From: Gymnothorax reevesii
Taxonomy: Eukaryota > Chordata > Actinopteri > Anguilliformes > Muraenidae
Reading direction: 5' to 3'
Assembly: GCA_029721435.1 (NCBI GenBank)
Contig: CM056587.1
Coordinates: 1,191,001-1,255,000, forward strand
Length of the DNA stretch: 64,000 bases
In this document: one piece after another, positions 23,301 through 37,400 of the stretch
Layout: each line of letters starts with the position of its first letter
How positions within the stretch are numbered: position 1 is the first letter of the stretch
Position numbers and translations under genes: made by a program
The notes under the pieces: generated by a model
What the model saw: the letters and a program-made list of their open reading frames with translations, nothing else
Told to the model about the DNA's origin: nothing
Databases searched by the model: none

Positions 23301-25416
23301 GCTCTGGTCATAAGTCTTGGTGGCCTCTTCAAAAAATTCCAGAAGGTTTGTCAGGCATGACCTTCCCTTACGGAAACCATGTTGGCTGTCCCTCAAGATA
23401 CTGTTACGTTCAAGAAATAAATCCAGCTCATCTTTTATGATAGATTCCAATATTTTGCGCGCAATGCAAGTTAAACTGACTGGCCCGTAATTTCCTGGCT
23501 CAGTACGGTCCCCTTACTTATATATTGATATTATTTTGCCCTGTTTACAATCATTTAGTATTTCTCCAGTTTCTCAAGACCGTCTGAGGATGGCGGATAT
23601 CGGCTTAAAGATGAACTCACCAGCTTCCCTGAGCACTCTAGGATGTAAGCCATCAGGACCCGCCGCCTTATCTGCTTTTAGTTTATGTAACTTGTCTAAT
23701 ACTTCGATATCCCTAACCTCAATTTTCACTCAATAATCTTGAGCATTTAACATGCCCTCTGGCTGAATAAAGACCCCCTCTGAGGTAAAATTCTCAACAA
23801 AATAACTGTTTAAGGCATCCGCAATATCCTTGTTATCATATACCAGCAATCTACTTTTATTATTTATGCACTAAATCTGCTCTTTGACTTTCCTTTTTCT
23901 GCTACAGTACTGAAAGAAGCGCTTAGGGTTAGTTTTTTGCCCCCTCTGCAATTTGTCTTTCATACAGTCATCTAGCATTCCTCAGCTCTTTTTTGACCAC
24001 AGCCTGCATTTTACAGTATTCAGCCTTAGTGTTCTCATTGTTATCCTTTATGTACATCTTATAAAGATTCCTCTTTTCCCTCAAAATCCTACGAATACTT
24101 TTGGTCATCCACTGAGGATTCTGCTTTTTCAGCTTACTTTTGGAAACCTTTGGATTGAATCTGCATTGTGATTCAAGTAAAACCCCCTTAAATTTTACCC
24201 ACATCTCATTTATGACTCACAGTCCAGGAGTGTCTCCCATTTTATTTCACTTAGATATGAGCGCATTTTGTCAAAGTTTGCTCGCCTAAAATTGAAAATT
24301 TTTGTTTTTGAATACACCTTTTTAACTTCCCATGAAACATCAAAATTAACAGCAGAGTGATCACTTGTCCCAAGTGGCTCCAGTACCTCAACTAATGCTA
24401 ATACTATCTGGGTCATTACAAAGTGCTAAGTCTAAAATTGCCTTCTCTCTTGTAGGTTTATTAACATACTGCACCAAAAAATTTTCATTTATAACATCTG
24501 GTCGATAGCATACTCCTATGTTTAAACCTGTCTCGTGTTTGCCAATGAGCCTGACCCAGATATCTTCACAGGGCAAGGAATGTTCAATTTCGGGAATTTC
24601 CTGTACATTAATGTTTTTGTTCACATAGATTGCTACGCCCCCTCCTCGCCTATTAAATCTATCCTTCCTAAAGAGCTTATAACCTTATGTATTATATTCA
24701 TCTCCATCCTCTTCACAAAGTCATATCTCTGTAATCCCAACTATGTCATAGCCCTCACTAATCATAATGGCCTCAAGCTCTGGGACTTTGTTTTTTATGC
24801 TTCTTGCATTTAAATAAAAACATTTCAGGTTATTACTAATTCTCTTCCCCCTTGATTTCCCATGCAGCCGCTGCTTCAAGCCCCCCACTACGTTTTGTTG
24901 CTTTAAAAGTATACCATAAATAGCGCATAACACCGTCAGCGAGGCAACGAGGGTGAGGTATACGGAATGTGGACTCATGGGATGTGTGGTGAGGGTGAGG
25001 TATACGGAATGTGGACTCATGGGATGTGTGGTGAGGGTGATGAATACATGAGGTTGATTGATGGCATTTGTAGAGAAGGAGAGGGGTACAGAACAGGGAC
25101 TGGTGGGGTTTGTCGTGTGATGACCTGCTCTCACCATTTCTGTTCTCCAGCTGTTTCTTCTTCTCCTGAGACGTCAGCAGCTCACCAAACCTGGCGGTCA
25201 GTCTAAGCCGACTGTCGTCCAAGGCAGCCTCCAGCTGGTTATGGGCCATCCTTTACATTCAGAAACATACATGCGCACTCACAGATCAGGGGTCTCTCAA
25301 CAGTTCTGTGCCAGCTTGGCATTGCGTGTCTAAGACTGTGTGTAAGTGTGTGAGTGAGAACAAAAGCATTCATGTGTGTGAGGGACAGACTGTGTACATG
25401 TGGATGTGTGAAAGAA

Positions 25417-25447
<31 letters not shown>

Positions 25448-28400
25448 CTGTCTGTTTCTCACCTCAGTGCGCTGTGCTCCTTCCTGCTTCGTTTCAGTTC
25501 CCCTTCGGCAGCAGCCAGCTTCTGCCCTTGGCTGGACAGCGCCCCCTCCAGGTCCATCACAGTCTTCTTCATCGCAGCCAGCTTACTCTGCAGATCCTCA
25601 TGGTCCTGCTCCAGCTAAACGCACCGACACTAAGTCACCACTGGAGGCAACATCAACACTTACCCTTTCCACTTACCCAACATACCATAATAAAACTAGG
25701 ACTACGCTGTGGCGGCCCCAAAATTCCCCAATCCTCGAAGCCCCCTTTATTAGATTCCCCTTTACAAGACTGAAAATATGAGGCAAATTTGAGGTCTGTG
25801 TAAGTAATTGTTCCAGAGATATGGTTAAAAAACTGATTTTTTTCAATATATAGTGCCACCTGGTGGCAAACCTAGGAGTGCATACTTGCCCAAAATCTAA
25901 TCAGTTCATCCTCTCCCATATGTACCCATATGCTGAAAATGAGAAGCCAATGTAAAGTATTTTGTGAGTTTATTGCGCTAACGGCTAAAATCTGCAGAAG
26001 CGGTGGCGGCGGCTGATGGGCTGAAACTATGATATCCTTGAAACTCGTATTTCAGGGATATAATAACACACGTAACCCATAAAGTGCGCTTGGGTTCAAC
26101 AGAATGAATTTATGTTGTGCCTCTTTTCAAATGGAACCATCCTCTTCCCACCAGGAACGCACACACTAAATCTGAATTTGATCGATCATCCTTTCTCCTC
26201 AAAATCGAAGGAAAGCAAATTCAATACAGCTGCTAGGCTAGCCACACTGAAAATCACAGCGCGCCCATTTTCATAAGGATCGTTCCTCTACCCACCACCA
26301 AGGTATACAGCAAATTTTAATTTGACCAGATCATCCAAAAATTCACAAAATTGTCCATAACATCTAGGACCAGTAATGATCAGTTTTAGAATCTATACCA
26401 TATTTAATGAAACAGAATGCCTTGTATTTTTGTTCTTTTAAAGTGCGAACAACTATTACTCTGGCCAGAGTTATACTTGCTCCATACAGAATGTGAACAT
26501 TGTTACAAGCTTGCATTTCGCTGGGATGATCGGAATTGTAAACAGCAAGCTTTCTGCCTGCGTGATCATTCTGACCATAAAATAAGCAGTAATGCTGTAA
26601 TGAGTATGTGAGCTTGTGACACGGCTTTGTAGATGAATGGATGAGACTGAACTTTATCGTGGGGAAAAGGCATGTTTTTGGTTTGGAGAGGTCAGTGGTG
26701 ACCATTGATGTCCAGCTGCGCCTATATTGATAAACTCATGGCAAATTGAACCAGAAAATCATCCATGCATTTGGAACTTCGAGAACGAAGTTCATTTGCG
26801 TTAAAAATATGATCATTTTATGAATTGAAAGTGCACCATTTCAAGGTTCTGGGAGTTTGGGGAGCCACCTGAATTGCTATCTTATTTGGCATATAAAAAG
26901 TGGATAATTTAATATTTCATGTTCAGGTGAGGAGTACTTGTGGTTTAGGAGTTTATTATCCCAGAAATGTATTGTTTTAACCCCGAGCCATTTTTCAATC
27001 CTCAGAACTGAGGATCCTCAGATCAGTTTCAATGGTGAATTCTCATTAAGAGTTTTTATGTTTGCAGCCCATTTTCTCTACCAAAATCATGAAAATAAAC
27101 TGAAATACTATGTAATTCTAAATGCTGAAAGTGTCTTTTCTGAGTTGAGCCATATTCGTCCTCTTTATGAAGCTTAAATCTTGAATTATAAAGCATTAAA
27201 TTGGGTAACCCATAAATAGCCAAATTTGGCTTCTGCGCAAAGGCGGTTATATGTAAACATCCCCATAGTTGTGTTTGAAAGGAAACTTCACTTTCCTCCC
27301 CCAGAGACGGGAAAATAGGGAAAGTGCCATTATTTGGAAATCATGAGATCAATATGAGCAAAATACCAGAATGAATTGGAGACCAGAATATTGGTGAGGA
27401 TGCTGTGTCAATAACTGAAGACAACATTTAGAGGAACTCAAATCTGTACTTCGCTCACACAGACTGCTTACCAAATAATAACATATCAGAATCATCAGCT
27501 TAATTTGTACACATTTAATTTCATATGGAGAAAGAAGCATTTCCTCTAATTGAACAAGGCTTCTGCTAAGATCTGAACCAGACTGACCACAAGTGCTGGC
27601 TTGACTATCCCAGCATCATCTTATTCAGGACGGAAACCAAAATACTGTATGCTTAATAAGCAGTAATAAAATTAGTTATTGAGAAATGTTTAAACGTCTC
27701 CTGGGTGCACCAATAGTATGATTAAAACTAAATATTATCAGAGTTCTCACTGGATGAAATGTGGAGTTGAGGGGCAGAGCCACACAGAAAAAAAATGGGA
27801 CAAAATGGCAAAATAATCTCACTGTGTCCATCGCAGTCAGTAGATCCTCCACTCGCTGCTCCAGGTGTGCTCTCTCACTGATGGCCGTTTCCCGGGAGAT
27901 CTACACAGGCCACACAGGTGAGCCCAGGTACATGTGAGGCACCGCACATGATTTATGTCACAATCTCCTGCTCTCTGGTCAAAATGCTGCAGTGTAATAA
28001 TAATCATAGAGGAAGACAATATTCTTCTTCTATGATGTTCACTGCCGGTTGGCTGATTTACACACAAAGTTTACACTCTTCATATCCTTTGGCAAAAGTG
28101 CTAAAGTAGAGCTTTGAATCCTTTAATTTCCATAGAAAACACCTAAATATAAAAAGCATTATACCCAAGTAACTGAAATATATAAATATGATGCAAAACA
28201 ATGGCAGACTAGCAAGGATGGAAGTAGATTTTAACTAGGAGTCGAGCAAATTCACTTTGTTATGCTAACGGTTTTTGATGATCTGAGACGCACAGTACTC
28301 GTGACACAGCTCCTTTAAGCCCAAGCAGACTGACCAGTGGCAGGAATATCCATGCACAAATAAAAGAGTTGATGTTTCTTTGCCTGTCGATCAATCCCTC

Positions 28401-31400
28401 TGCCTCTGTATGTGCATTATCGTCCCTTAACCTGCCCGTCTCTCCCTGTCCGTCTGTCTGTCCTTAGTCTTGCCCCACCTTGAGTCGCTCCCTCAGGCTG
28501 TCCCTCTCGGTGGTCATGCGTTTGAGGTCACTTGCGGCCTCGTCACGCTCCGACTCCACGCGCTTCAGGATGCTCTGAGGCGTCAGTGAACCCTTTTGCG
28601 CACGCGGTAACTTGGACTTCATCAACTCCCGGCGCAAATGTGCAATCTCCTCCTGAGCCTATTGGATGGGGAGAATGAGTTAGTGAAAGTGCACTCTTGC
28701 TACAGAAAACCTTAATACTGCAATATTTTCAGTCATGTGTCATGAAAAGCAGAAAGGATACAATGAATTAAAAGTGTACTATAGAACAAATTATCACTTA
28801 AAACTGATAGATATAAGATTTGGTGTGATTCGGAATATTTTACCCCCATCTAGTGTGTCTGAGGAGAATTGCAGGCAAAAACTGGTCACAGTATACAGTC
28901 CCTCAGTGGGTTGCCATGACCTAGGAACATTACTTGATAATTGCTTATGGGCTTCTCTTGATGAACCTTATAGGCCAAGTTGTAGGAAAAAAAATATGCA
29001 AGCAATTTATAAAGTGTATCAGGTCTGGACATTGGGCCTCATGCAACAACATTTTCATATTCTTGTCGTAACTTTTTCGTACTTTTTTTCCTACAATGGG
29101 CTCATACGAGTGTGCCATGTCAGATTCAACAAACGCTCTTAACATCAGATAACTGCGTAAATGACCCTCCCAAACATGATGCATTCCACCTGTGCGTAAC
29201 TGAGCGCGCATTCACGAGAATTGCAAATCTGCATAATTACGGCCCCAATGATTCCATATAAGGCTACGCGACCTCCCACACTTGTCAGGAAGTGTTCATT
29301 CATAAAAATGGCATCAAAGACAAAGAAGAAGAACGTTAACAGTTCAGAGATCGAGGTCCTGCGGACTGAGATCCATAGAGGGTTATCAGTCATTTTTAGC
29401 AGCGTCAGCAGCGGAATTAAAGGACCGGCAAAATCCAAGCAGTGGGAAAAACTAAGAAGCGCTGCAAACGCCGTGTCGCCTGTCGGTTGAACTGTTACAG
29501 AAGTTAAAAAGATATGGTTTGATTTGAAAAAGGTGTCAAAAAGACGTCTAGCAAAAGCAAGGCAGTCAATAAAAACTACTGGTGGAGGCCGAGAGGATGT
29601 GTCCACCACAGAGGTGGACGAAAGAATCCGGGCCACAGGGCCATAGGCGATGTTTCCTGTCAGACATTACATCAGTTGTTACCCTGGACACTGACTTGCC
29701 GGCTGCAAGTGAAGATGGGGCGAATAGTTCTGACAAAGATGGTATGTAAAGCATTACTCTTTTTATTTTAACCATCTGAAACCTAATAAATCTTCATATA
29801 AATCTTCTTCTTATTTGATTTTTTAATTACCTCCGCCAAGGAGGTTATGTTTTTGCCTGGGTTTGTTTGTTTGTTTGTTAGTTTGTTTATTTTCTGTTGA
29901 TTTCCAAAATAACTCAAAAAGTCATGGACAGATTTTGATGAAATTCAGAGAAGGTGGGTATTAAGTCAAGGAACAGGTGATTATATATTTTGGCATATCT
30001 AGGCCAAAGTACTGCTGAGATATACGCCAAAGTTCAAAATTTCAAGTCTTTCCAATGGGCCGGAGTTCCAATCGCCATGCTTTTGGGTTTTGCTGCCCCC
30101 TGGCAGACGTCTTCGCTCTCTGAGTGCTTTTCTAGTTACCTATTTATTTGATTTTTTTTGTTTCCCATCTTATTAATTTGTCATTTTTTCACTTTTCTTC
30201 AACCTTTATTTTTTCTTTTTGATGAATCTGTGGTTCCAGCAAAAATAGCTTTTTTATAGTCCAAAATAGCAAATTAAAAATATTTTTTAAAGGAGAAAAA
30301 AAGGGGGAAAGAAATTTTGTGCACCAGTGACACGTTTAATGTAACCAACTAACCATCAACTGGCATATAATGGACATGGCTTTGAATTCTAATTTTTCTC
30401 ACTCTGATCCTTTTATTTTCATTTGTCTAAATGTTGTAAATGTAAGTTCTGTGGAAGGAACTGGCAAACAGCTGTGATCAATATTTTCTTTTATTCAGAG
30501 GACGATCAAGACTCTGCACCACAACCAGGACCATCTGATGCTTGGTTGGATGCTCCGTGCCGTAACATCTCTGATTATTTCAATTAATCAACATGATAGC
30601 CCAACCTAAAGCTGTGCAATCAGCTTTTGCCTAATCATTATGGCATTTTGGTGGTGTGGTCCATGTAAAGGGTCATCTGGCATGTTCTCCGCGGGTGCTG
30701 GGTCCGGTTATGGAACGCCCTCACTCATTGCAATATTGTGCAACACACAGCATGCTAAAATAATGTGACATGCCTTCTCTGGTGCGGAGAGTAACTTGCC
30801 ACCAGCTGTGTCAAGGCACATCTACCTGGCCTTCAAAATGCCAATTGTGCGCTCTACCACAGAACGTGTGCGTGTATGACGTTCGTTGTATGAGCGCTCC
30901 TGCCTACTCTGTGGGTTGAGTAAAGGTGTCATGAGCCAAGGAGCCAAAACATAACTTTGATCACCTGAAGTAAGTGGTGAAATTTAGTTAAATGAAATTA
31001 AACTAGTTTGCATGGTGACAATTACCAGCTGACAAGTTACTTACCAATTAGCCAACCATCTCCATGGGCACCTTGCGCAAGACACGTGCCAACCTCACTA
31101 TTGCAGCACAAAGGAGTCGTGTGCTCCCTCAGGCCATTAAGCAATGACATTTAGCAGGTTGTATTTTGCATCTGATATAATTTGCAGGTTGATGGAGTGA
31201 TACTGCTGGCGGTTTAGGAAGGGGACTGGATTAAAGGAAGGCGCTCTGATGCGCACATCTGTACAGTCTATTGCTTTTATGACGTTGTGTTGTCCAGCAA
31301 TGGCATGAAAGTCATTTGGAATTTGATGCCTACAACATCTTTCAAAAAAGGTGGCACAAGTGGCAAAAAAGACTGAGAGAGTTGAGGAATGCTCATCAAA

Positions 31401-34400
31401 CACTTATTTGGAACATCCCACAGGTGAACGGGCTAATTGGGAACAGGTGGGTGCCATGATTGGGTATAAAAGCAGCTTCCCAGAAATGCTCAGTCATTCA
31501 GAAACAAGAATGGGGCGAGCGTCACCACTTAGTGAACACATGCGTGAGCTGATTGTCAAACAGTTTAAAAACAACATTCCTCAACGAGCTATTGCAAGAA
31601 ATTTAGGGATTTCATCATCTACGGTCCGTAATATCGTCAAAAGGTTAAGAGAATCTGGAGAAATCACTGCACGTAAGCGTCAAGGCCGAAAACCAACATC
31701 GAATGCCTGTGATCTTCGATCCCTCAGGCGGCACTGCATCAAAAACCGACATCAGTGTGTAAAGGACATCACCACATGGGCTCAGGAACACTTCAGAAAA
31801 CCACTGTCAGTAACTACAGTTCGTCGCTTCATCTGCAAGTGCAAGTTAAAACTCTACAATGCAAAGCGAAAGCCATTTATCAACAGCACCCAGAAACGCC
31901 GCCGGCTTTGCTGGGCCCAAGCTCATCTAAGATGGACTGATGCAAAGTGGAAAAGTGTTCTGTGGTCTGACGAGTCCACATTTCAAATTGTTTTTGGAAA
32001 CTCTGGACATCGTGTCCTCCGGACCAAAGAGGAAAAGAACCATCCGGACTGTTATAGGCGCAAAGTTCAAAAGCCAGTATCTGTGATAGTATGGGGGTGT
32101 GTTAGTGTCCAAGGCATGGGCAACTTACACATATGTGAAGGCACCATTAATGCTGAAAGGTACATACAGGTTTTGGAGCAACATATGTTGCCATCCAAGC
32201 AACGTCTTTTTCATGGACGCCCCTGCTTATTTCAGCAAGACAATGCCAAGCCACATTCTGCACGTGTTACAACAGCATGGCTCCGTAGTAAAAGAGTGCG
32301 GGTACTAGACTGGCCTGCCTGTAGTCCAGACTTGTCTCCCATTGAAAATGTGTGGCGCATTATGAAGCGTAAAATACGACAACGGAGACCCCGGACTGTT
32401 GAACAACTTAAGCTGTACATCAAGCAAGAATGGGAAAGAGTTCCACCTAAAAAGCTTCAAAAATTGGTCTCCTCAGTTCCCAAACGTTTACTGAGTGTCG
32501 TTAAAAGGAAAGGCGATGTAACACAGTGGTAAAAAGGCCCCTGTGCCAACTTTTTTGCAATGTGTTGCTGCCTTTCAATTCTAAGTTAATGATTATTTGC
32601 AAAAAAAAAAAAAAGTTTCTCAGTTTGAGCATTAAACATCTTGTCTTTGCAGTGTATTCAATTGAATATAAGTTGAAAAGGATTTGCAAATCATTGTATT
32701 CTGTTTTTATCTACGATTTACATAATGAGCCAACTTCACTGGTTTTGGGTTTTGTACTTGTTCAGCGATGGTGTGTGGGAATTCGATGTACCTGGGCGAT
32801 AATCTGATGCGCGCTTTGAGGATCAAGGGGACCATACGACTCAAAGAAGAGACACCCGAACTGTCTCCTATCTCCCTTTGAAAAGGAATCCGATTGTGGT
32901 GAGGATCTGGACATGTGGTGGAATTGGGTTTGATCGCCTTGTTTGCCAGCGGAGTTGTGGCTCTGACAGTTACAGATTTGTAGAAGCACTGGCCGTAATC
33001 TAAATCACGACAACAACCCCTTATCTGTCTCTGCAAAAATATTCTCACGCCGTCTAAAGACACACCCTCTTCCAAGAGCCTGATGCATTAAGGCATCCAA
33101 AACAAGCCAGTCAGCCATGACGCATCTGGTTTCACCGAGCGTTTACCTCCTTATATACAGAGACAAATTAACTTGCTATTTTATTTATTTATTTATTTAT
33201 TATTTATTTAAAATTTAATTTTATTTAATTTAATCGTTTTGGAGTTTGAAATGTTCATATTGATATTGAAGTGTTATCCAAAATCAATTATACATTGAAA
33301 TTAACGATGATGTCAGGCTACGTGAATAAAAAAAATATTATTTATAATTTGAATGGCAGAGTTAAACAGGATACATAATGATGTGTAATTTATATTGGAT
33401 TTTAAAACTCAAAATTGCTTCAAAGTAATGACAATCTTTTCGTGAAAAACTGAGGTGACTCCTACCTCAGGTCTGGAGCACTCGTAAAATTTGTTCCTGC
33501 CCAAGAGAAGATTAAAATTACGAGAAAATTGGTGAATGCGGCAGTTTCTCCTCAATAACTCGTACGAACCATTTAAGAACGAATCTGTTCGTACAAGTGC
33601 TTCTTGCATGAGGCCCACTGTCTTCTTGCCTGTTTTAGCCCAGAGTTCTTCCACAGTAGCACAGGAGCACAGGCCACCATTTTACCGAACGACCTATCAA
33701 TGGCTTGGCAAAGCTGGATGGGATGTTCTACGTTTGAAATGCTATTGCCTTTTCTGCAAGAATTATTTTGCTATTGATGACAGCATAAGCATGGCACAGC
33801 ACATAAAACCAACAACCAAATTACTAAATTACTACTAAATCTACCAATATGGTAGATAGCTTGCAATGCCTCAATGCGATGATGTAAAAATATAAATTCC
33901 ATATTCTATTGGATGGTGAATTTGCAGCTAATCAATCAAAGTATAAAACTCTGCAGCACATCCAATGACTCGTACGGAAAAAAGATGACTAATCTGGCAG
34001 GTGCTTCCTTCAGCTCACACCAGCGACTAAGAGCTGCGAGACATTCGCTGCGAGACGTTCCTGTTCTGGTCGCTCGCCGTTGTGATTGACAGCAGAGTTC
34101 CTTAATGGAAATTTTGTGTTTGAGGGCAGCAGTGGCACCGGTCGGACAGCAGTGATCTGCCTTTCCTAACTGACTGCATAGCAAAGTGATAATCACAGGA
34201 ACCCCACTACAGTAATAACGTGCGGTTTCAACGTCGCACTGCTACTCGCATAATCGTGCTGTTGCAGACCAAAATAAACAAGCACTCGTTTTGAACTCAA
34301 AAAATTTGACGATTGTTAAAAATCCAAATAAAAGGAATTTTTGTGGGAAAATAAAGACATTTATTCAGTACATTTCAGGGAAGAGTATTGATGTATTTCA

Positions 34401-37400
34401 ATTCTTTTCAAATGTTCATTTAATAAAAATCTTGTACACAAAACCTGTAAATCTAAAATAGGGCTGCGTCCAAATAGTCTTTTTCGCTTAGGAAAGTTCC
34501 TAACTTCTAGAAAAGGAAGTATTTATGAGGCAGCCATTGTAAGTGTTTTCTGATTCTTTTAATGTAAAGTAAAGGTGCTACAATGCTTCCTAATTTATCA
34601 CCTTTAGCATAGGCTACACCGAACCATCCTTTTCGAAAAGAAAGGAGGAAATGCTATCCCGCAATTCCGCGATGACCGTCCATCCGGCCAATCATGAAAA
34701 CAAATGAACATGACGGGCAGGAGGTGGGTGATCACTGTGCCCAGTGTGTGCATTCGGATTCTCTTATTAGCGCAATTCTCTTCCTCAGCTGTAAAAGAGT
34801 CCCCTTTACACCATTCCTTTACCTCATGACGTTTTACACAGAGGTTAAAGGAGCAATATGTAAGAAATGTATGTTGATTAATCATGAAATGGCCCTGATA
34901 TATCACCAGACATTAAGGAATGATGTTAATTTCAAATACTTATATCACTGACAACAGTAGTCCAGCCCGAATATTCTCATTACAAAACTGAAGTTGCAGC
35001 CCACAACTAATGTTTATGTTTTCATTTTGTGTTTTGGCCAGTTGCGCTGCCCTCCACCTACAGTATCACCCAATCACGGAGTCAGTAGCGTTTCGGCATC
35101 CAGGTTGCCAGTTACCACTGAGCTGCAGCTACCAGCGTTTCGGAGCACAAATGTTTGACGTTACTAAACCTAAAAGGATTCTGAAAATATGATTATTATG
35201 ATTCTGAAATACATCGTGATAAAGTCAGAAACAAAACAAGGATCTGTATAGGACATGCCTCTGAAAGATGGAGACGGCTGAAAGCAGAGAAGAATTTGAA
35301 GACCGACGCCGAAGTTACTAATTTTCTCCTGGGCAGGTAAGATTCAGCTAACTTAATTCTATTTAATGTAGACACGGACATTTCAAATATTCTCTACAGT
35401 CAAATAACGTTATTTATGTCTATTCATGGTATGTTAATGCGTATGCAGGAGGGGCATCAAATTGACTAGGTAATAAATTGTTGGCGAAATAAAGGTAACA
35501 GCGGCTCTTCATTGCTGACATTAGCAATGCTTCATTAGTCCGTTTCTCTGGCATTATGCTGAGACTCAGTGGAAACCGTTCCAACTTTAGCACAGCCATT
35601 ATGGCAATATGAAATGTAATTGAGACAGTACATCGGTCAAATGAGTCTTCATTCATTCTTTACGCATATTACAGTATGGACATTAGTGGGCTATCCACAC
35701 AGAAGAGTGACAAGCGAGTTGACTAATATGACCATTGCTGAAGTTAGTAAGTCATTAGTCTCGATCTTTTCTGAACTGAACTGAACTGAACTGAACACAT
35801 CCCTGTGAGATTAAATCATTGGTGATATTGAAACGTAGCCATGGTAGCTCCGTGTATTAGACGTTCTTGCTGGATCCGGCAACCTAGCTGGCAGCCTCTC
35901 GTCTGCGGGAGAGGAGGTGGGGATACTGTGCTCTGCACTATTTTCAATGTGACTGCAGTACCAGTTTTGGCCACAAACTTACATATTACTCCTTTAAAGA
36001 ACAGTGGTGAGGAATTTGACGATGCGACAAAATTTTTAAACTATTCAGACGCAGCCATAGTTTCATAACCTAATACCCAGAACACCTCACTAGTAAGTGA
36101 GAGAACAGAATCATATGAACAGAAGATGTACAGACCAGCTGGACACGCTCTCAGCCACAAGGGGGCGCTGCAGCCAGCACTACTGTAGCCCTTATAGTCT
36201 GTGTCTGCATCAGTACTGATGAAGGAAGCGTCTCTGAGGTGCAGCTCACCTTCTGGTACTGCACACTGGTCTCGTCTCGGTCTGCTGACAGGACTTTGAC
36301 GTTGGCCTGGATTTCGGAGAGGTGGAGCTCATACTTGTTCAGCAGCTCCTGCAGATCATCTCTCTCCCGTTGGAGACGCTTCTGTCCTGAATCGTACGTC
36401 CCCCCCTGATTCAGGCCGGAAACAAAGACAAAAGAACAGCCATTTCGGTGCCTCCTCAGGCAGGTGCAGTGTTCCTTGGGCCAAATGAATTTAATGAAAC
36501 TTGAGATTTTAAAGGTGCACTAATCAAGTTTGTTTACTTTCACTTCTGCTGACATTCAAACTCAAACAGAACAGAGGTAGCCCGCCCCTCCCTCCCATAG
36601 TTCCCTCCCTCCCATGCTTTCATAACTGTCAACTCTTGTCGGTGATTGGCTGGAATGGTTTGTTATGTTATGGGGCACTGTGTTTATTTGCAGTTTGTGA
36701 TGCCTGTGCGGTCTCCAGAGCCCAAGTTTTTTTCACAGTGAATTTAGGGGCAGGCAGCTAGCGGATTGTGGAGAGATGTCGGCGAATTGAGACAAAAATA
36801 TTATCGCGCAAAAAGTAAACAAACATGTATTGTGCACCGTTAAGAGTTTCAAGATGAAATATTTAACATTCAGTTTTTTGCTTAAATATCTTTGCATCTA
36901 AGTGCTAAAATTTGTTCTAAAAAGAAAAAAAAAGCTGCACAGATCTTCAGTATTTCCCTCTGGTGGTCTGGTGTTTGCACCTCACATGAGAGACCAGGCA
37001 AAGCGACAAGAGGTCATGGAAAATTCAATCCTTCGTGTTTTAGAGTTTCATCACTGTATTCTCAAACGGATTAACACATCCCACAAATGGACCAAAGTAG
37101 TAGTATTTAACATAACACGTAACTCAGAGATAGTTTGGAACAGTTTTTGGTGTCTGTGTTTAATTTAATTCACTCATTGGCCTGAGAAAGTTCACCCGGC
37201 AGTCAGTTTCTGGGCAGATTCCTGCTCTGGACCATAACACACACAAGGTTTTTTTTGGCAGAACTGAGTGCCAGTCAGAGAAGGTGTGCTCCACCAGGAC
37301 ATTTTGGGAGGGGGCAGAGTACCTTTGAGGTGGTTTGCTGGGAGGGGCTAACGGTGCGGGTGCACCGGGGCCTATTGGTGGACCGGCTCGGCTTCATCAC

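Larger units (their letters stand above)
30640..33075 (-). pseudogene. HARBI1-like transposase, split by Tc1 and decayed
   Basis: On minus, the N-terminal part right of the Tc1 insertion includes [13 protein letters not shown] and RYIEFPHT (ending near 32770). It resumes left of it with [26 protein letters not shown] (first catalytic Asp), [20 protein letters not shown] near 31140-31320. The C-terminal part, 30640-30860, has [16 protein letters not shown] and CCVLHNIA. Several frameshifts and stops. HARBI1-family enzymes are DDE nucleases. Confidence 0.75.
29034..33616. mobile_element. Harbinger (PIF/Harbinger) DNA transposon, two-gene, split by Tc1
   Basis: Terminal inverted repeats GGGCCTCATGCAA (29034) and TTGCATGAGGCCC (ending 33616). 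It contains the two genes typical of animal Harbingers: a Myb/SANT-like DNA-binding gene on plus (29309 on) and a HARBI1-type nuclease on minus (about 30640-33075). Both are damaged. A Tc1 element (about 31318-32756) splits the nuclease gene. No clear 3-bp target duplication was seen. Confidence 0.8.
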
